Shown here piece by piece: positions 6,650 to 7,500 of a DNA stretch of 7,500 nucleotides (its first letter is position 1; each line of letters starts with the position of its first letter). The DNA is from Acidobacteriaceae bacterium (lineage in GTDB: Bacteria; Acidobacteriota; Terriglobia; Terriglobales; Acidobacteriaceae). The notes below the pieces were generated by a model. The model made no database searches. It was not told where the DNA came from and saw only the letters and a program-made list of their open reading frames with translations. The stretch covers positions 229-7,728 of the forward strand of contig PLBX01000260.1 in assembly GCA_003135495.1 (NCBI GenBank), given 5' to 3'. A program made the translations under genes and the position numbers.

Positions 6650-6863
6650 GAATTACAACTCCCGGAAAAGAAGCAATACAGTAAGCACCCGATGCAGTGC
6701 AGAACGTTGAACCAATTGTTTTACAGAAAGTTACAGGAATAACTTCCCGTTTTTCCACAAACTTTTCCTCAGCCGTGTTGAAAACTTCGCTCTCGCTTTG
6801 GAACTCAAAAATGCCTCTGCGAGCGCGAGGTACAATTTTTGCACATCAATTCTCATAGTCTGC
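6650..6863 (-). other. Gene-free upstream region of tlyA-nadK (promoter not resolved)
   Basis: Between the tlyA start and the terminator of the preceding gene there is no credible ORF. The stretch must hold the promoter and leader of the tlyA-nadK unit, because the terminator at 6864-6888 should stop transcription arriving from yebC. I see no -35/-10 pair of good quality. Visible structure is an imperfect tandem decamer on the plus strand, TTACAGAAAG then TTACAGGAAT (6721-6740). There is also an imperfect inverted pair, GTTTTTCCACA (6749-6759) and TGTTGAAAAC (6776-6785). The first of these resembles a DnaA box with one change. The tlyA ribosome binding site is at 6659-6663. Confidence 0.4.
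6659..6663 (-). promoter_or_regulatory. Shine-Dalgarno site supporting the GTG start of tlyA
   Basis: GGGAG on the minus strand is followed by 9 nt and then GTG at 6649. This supports the non-ATG start, which is also where the S4 domain sequence begins. Confidence 0.6.
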
Positions 6864-6888
6864 AAAAAGCCGCCCATCAAGGGCGGCT
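6864..6888 (-). terminator. Rho-independent terminator downstream of the YebC family gene
   Basis: On the minus strand a perfect 8-bp GC-rich stem (AGCCGCCC, loop TTGAT, GGGCGGCT) runs directly into a run of five T. On the plus strand the arms are 6868-6875 and 6881-6888, and the A-run is 6864-6868. It begins 45 bp past the yebC stop at 6934. There is no T-run on the other side, so it acts for minus-strand transcription and separates yebC from tlyA-nadK. Confidence 0.9.
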
Positions 6889-6933
6889 CTTCCGACAAGA
6901 TCGCAAACTTTTTATCTATTTACCGCAGCGAAC

Positions 6934-7500
6934 TCAGCCAGCAACTTCTTCCAGCGTTTTCTGATCGATATCGAAGTTGGCATGCACGTTCTGCACATCA
7001 TCGTTATCTTCGAGCGCTTCCATCAAACGAATCATCTGCGCCGCCTGCTGTCCTTCCAGTTTGATGTAGGTATCCGGAACCATACTCACACTCGAAGAGA
7101 CGGGCGTGATCCCGGCCTTTTTCACCGCCTCAAGCGTGCCTTCGTAGGCAGAAGGCTCGGTTAGAATTTCCCAATTCTCGCCGTCGTCCTTCAAATCTTC
7201 ACCACCCGCTTCGAGGATGATGTTCATCAGATCATCTTCTTTGGCCGCGGACTTAGGAATAATAATGTCGCCCTTCTTGTGGAACATATACGCGACCGCG
7301 CCAGCCGCAGCCATGTTGCCATTATTTTTCCCAAAGACGTGGCGGATTTCGCTCACCGTGCGATTGCGATTGTCGGTGGATATTTCCGCGAGCAGTGCAA
7401 CGCCACCGGGTCCATATCCTTCAAGCACAAATTCTTCGTAGGTCAGCCCAGGCAACTCGCCGGTGCCGCGCTGAATAGCGCGCTTGATGTTGTCGGCCGG
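6934..7500 (-). CDS. yebC: YebC/PmpR/TACO1 family protein, 5' part outside the window
   Basis: The last 188 codons are present; the frame is open to the right edge, so roughly the first 55-60 residues of a family protein of about 245 are missing. Visible family sequence includes PADNIKRAIQRGTGE, YEEFVLEGYGPGGVALLAE, STDNRNRTVSEIRHVFGKN, a glycine/alanine patch ending VAYMF, then DLMNIILEAGGED and a C-terminal DDVQNVHANFDI. Family members are known as YebC or PmpR regulators. More recently they have been linked to relieving ribosome stalling at proline-rich stretches, as for mitochondrial TACO1. The older label 'probable transcriptional regulator' should be read cautiously. An intrinsic terminator follows 45 bp after the stop. 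A TTG at 7455 inside this frame is not the start, because conserved family sequence continues upstream of it. Confidence 0.95.
   Translation of the reverse strand, partial: PADNIKRAIQRGTGELPGLTYEEFVLEGYGPGGVALLAEISTDNRNRTVSEIRHVFGKNNGNMAAAGAVAYMFHKKGDIIIPKSAAKEDDLMNIILEAGGEDLKDDGENWEILTEPSAYEGTLEAVKKAGITPVSSSVSMVPDTYIKLEGQQAAQMIRLMEALEDNDDVQNVHANFDIDQKTLEEVAG

Noticed and set aside
6798..7064. Plus-strand open frame of 88 codons
   Set aside because: It crosses the yebC terminator and lies antisense to the conserved YebC C-terminus; no independent support.

Overview
The window looks like a chromosomal stretch from an acidobacterium, probably Terriglobia (a Koribacter- or Sulfotelmatobacter-like lineage). 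That placement is an inference. It rests on the moderately GC-rich coding style, on an exported carboxypeptidase-regulatory-like/TPR protein whose linker I recall from acidobacterial proteins, and on an aberrant nucleoside-hydrolase subfamily common in that group. There is no rRNA, tRNA, CRISPR array, transposase or phage gene.

Layout. Positions 1-1089 (minus) hold a secreted nucleoside hydrolase whose C-terminus runs off the left edge. It is divergent from an exported carboxypeptidase-regulatory-like plus TPR protein at 1324-3048 (plus), across about 235 bp that contain short dyads. The TPR gene converges, with a 48-bp gap, on a minus-strand block: a secreted YtcJ-type amidohydrolase (3097-4782), an NAD kinase (4908-5792) and a TlyA-type rRNA 2'-O-methyltransferase (5864-6649). 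Read in transcription order this is tlyA, nadK, then amidohydrolase. A REPIN-like pair of inverted palindromic repeats (4810-4887) fills the gap between nadK and the amidohydrolase. Upstream of tlyA is a gene-free stretch of about 215 bp, then a clear intrinsic terminator (6864-6888) that closes a YebC/PmpR family gene. The 5' part of that gene lies beyond the right edge.

Function. tlyA, nadK and yebC are housekeeping genes (ribosome methylation, NADP supply, and translation or transcription regulation). The tlyA-nadK pairing is a known conserved neighbourhood, often followed by recN, which is absent here. The nucleoside hydrolase, the TPR protein and the amidohydrolase each carry an export signal. 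They suggest a periplasmic or extracellular scavenging and envelope role, but nothing in the sequence ties them into one pathway.

I found no convincing new multigene system. The items most worth a second look are the REPIN-like element, the altered metal/ribose motif of the nucleoside hydrolase, and the conserved-looking uncharacterised linker in the TPR protein.
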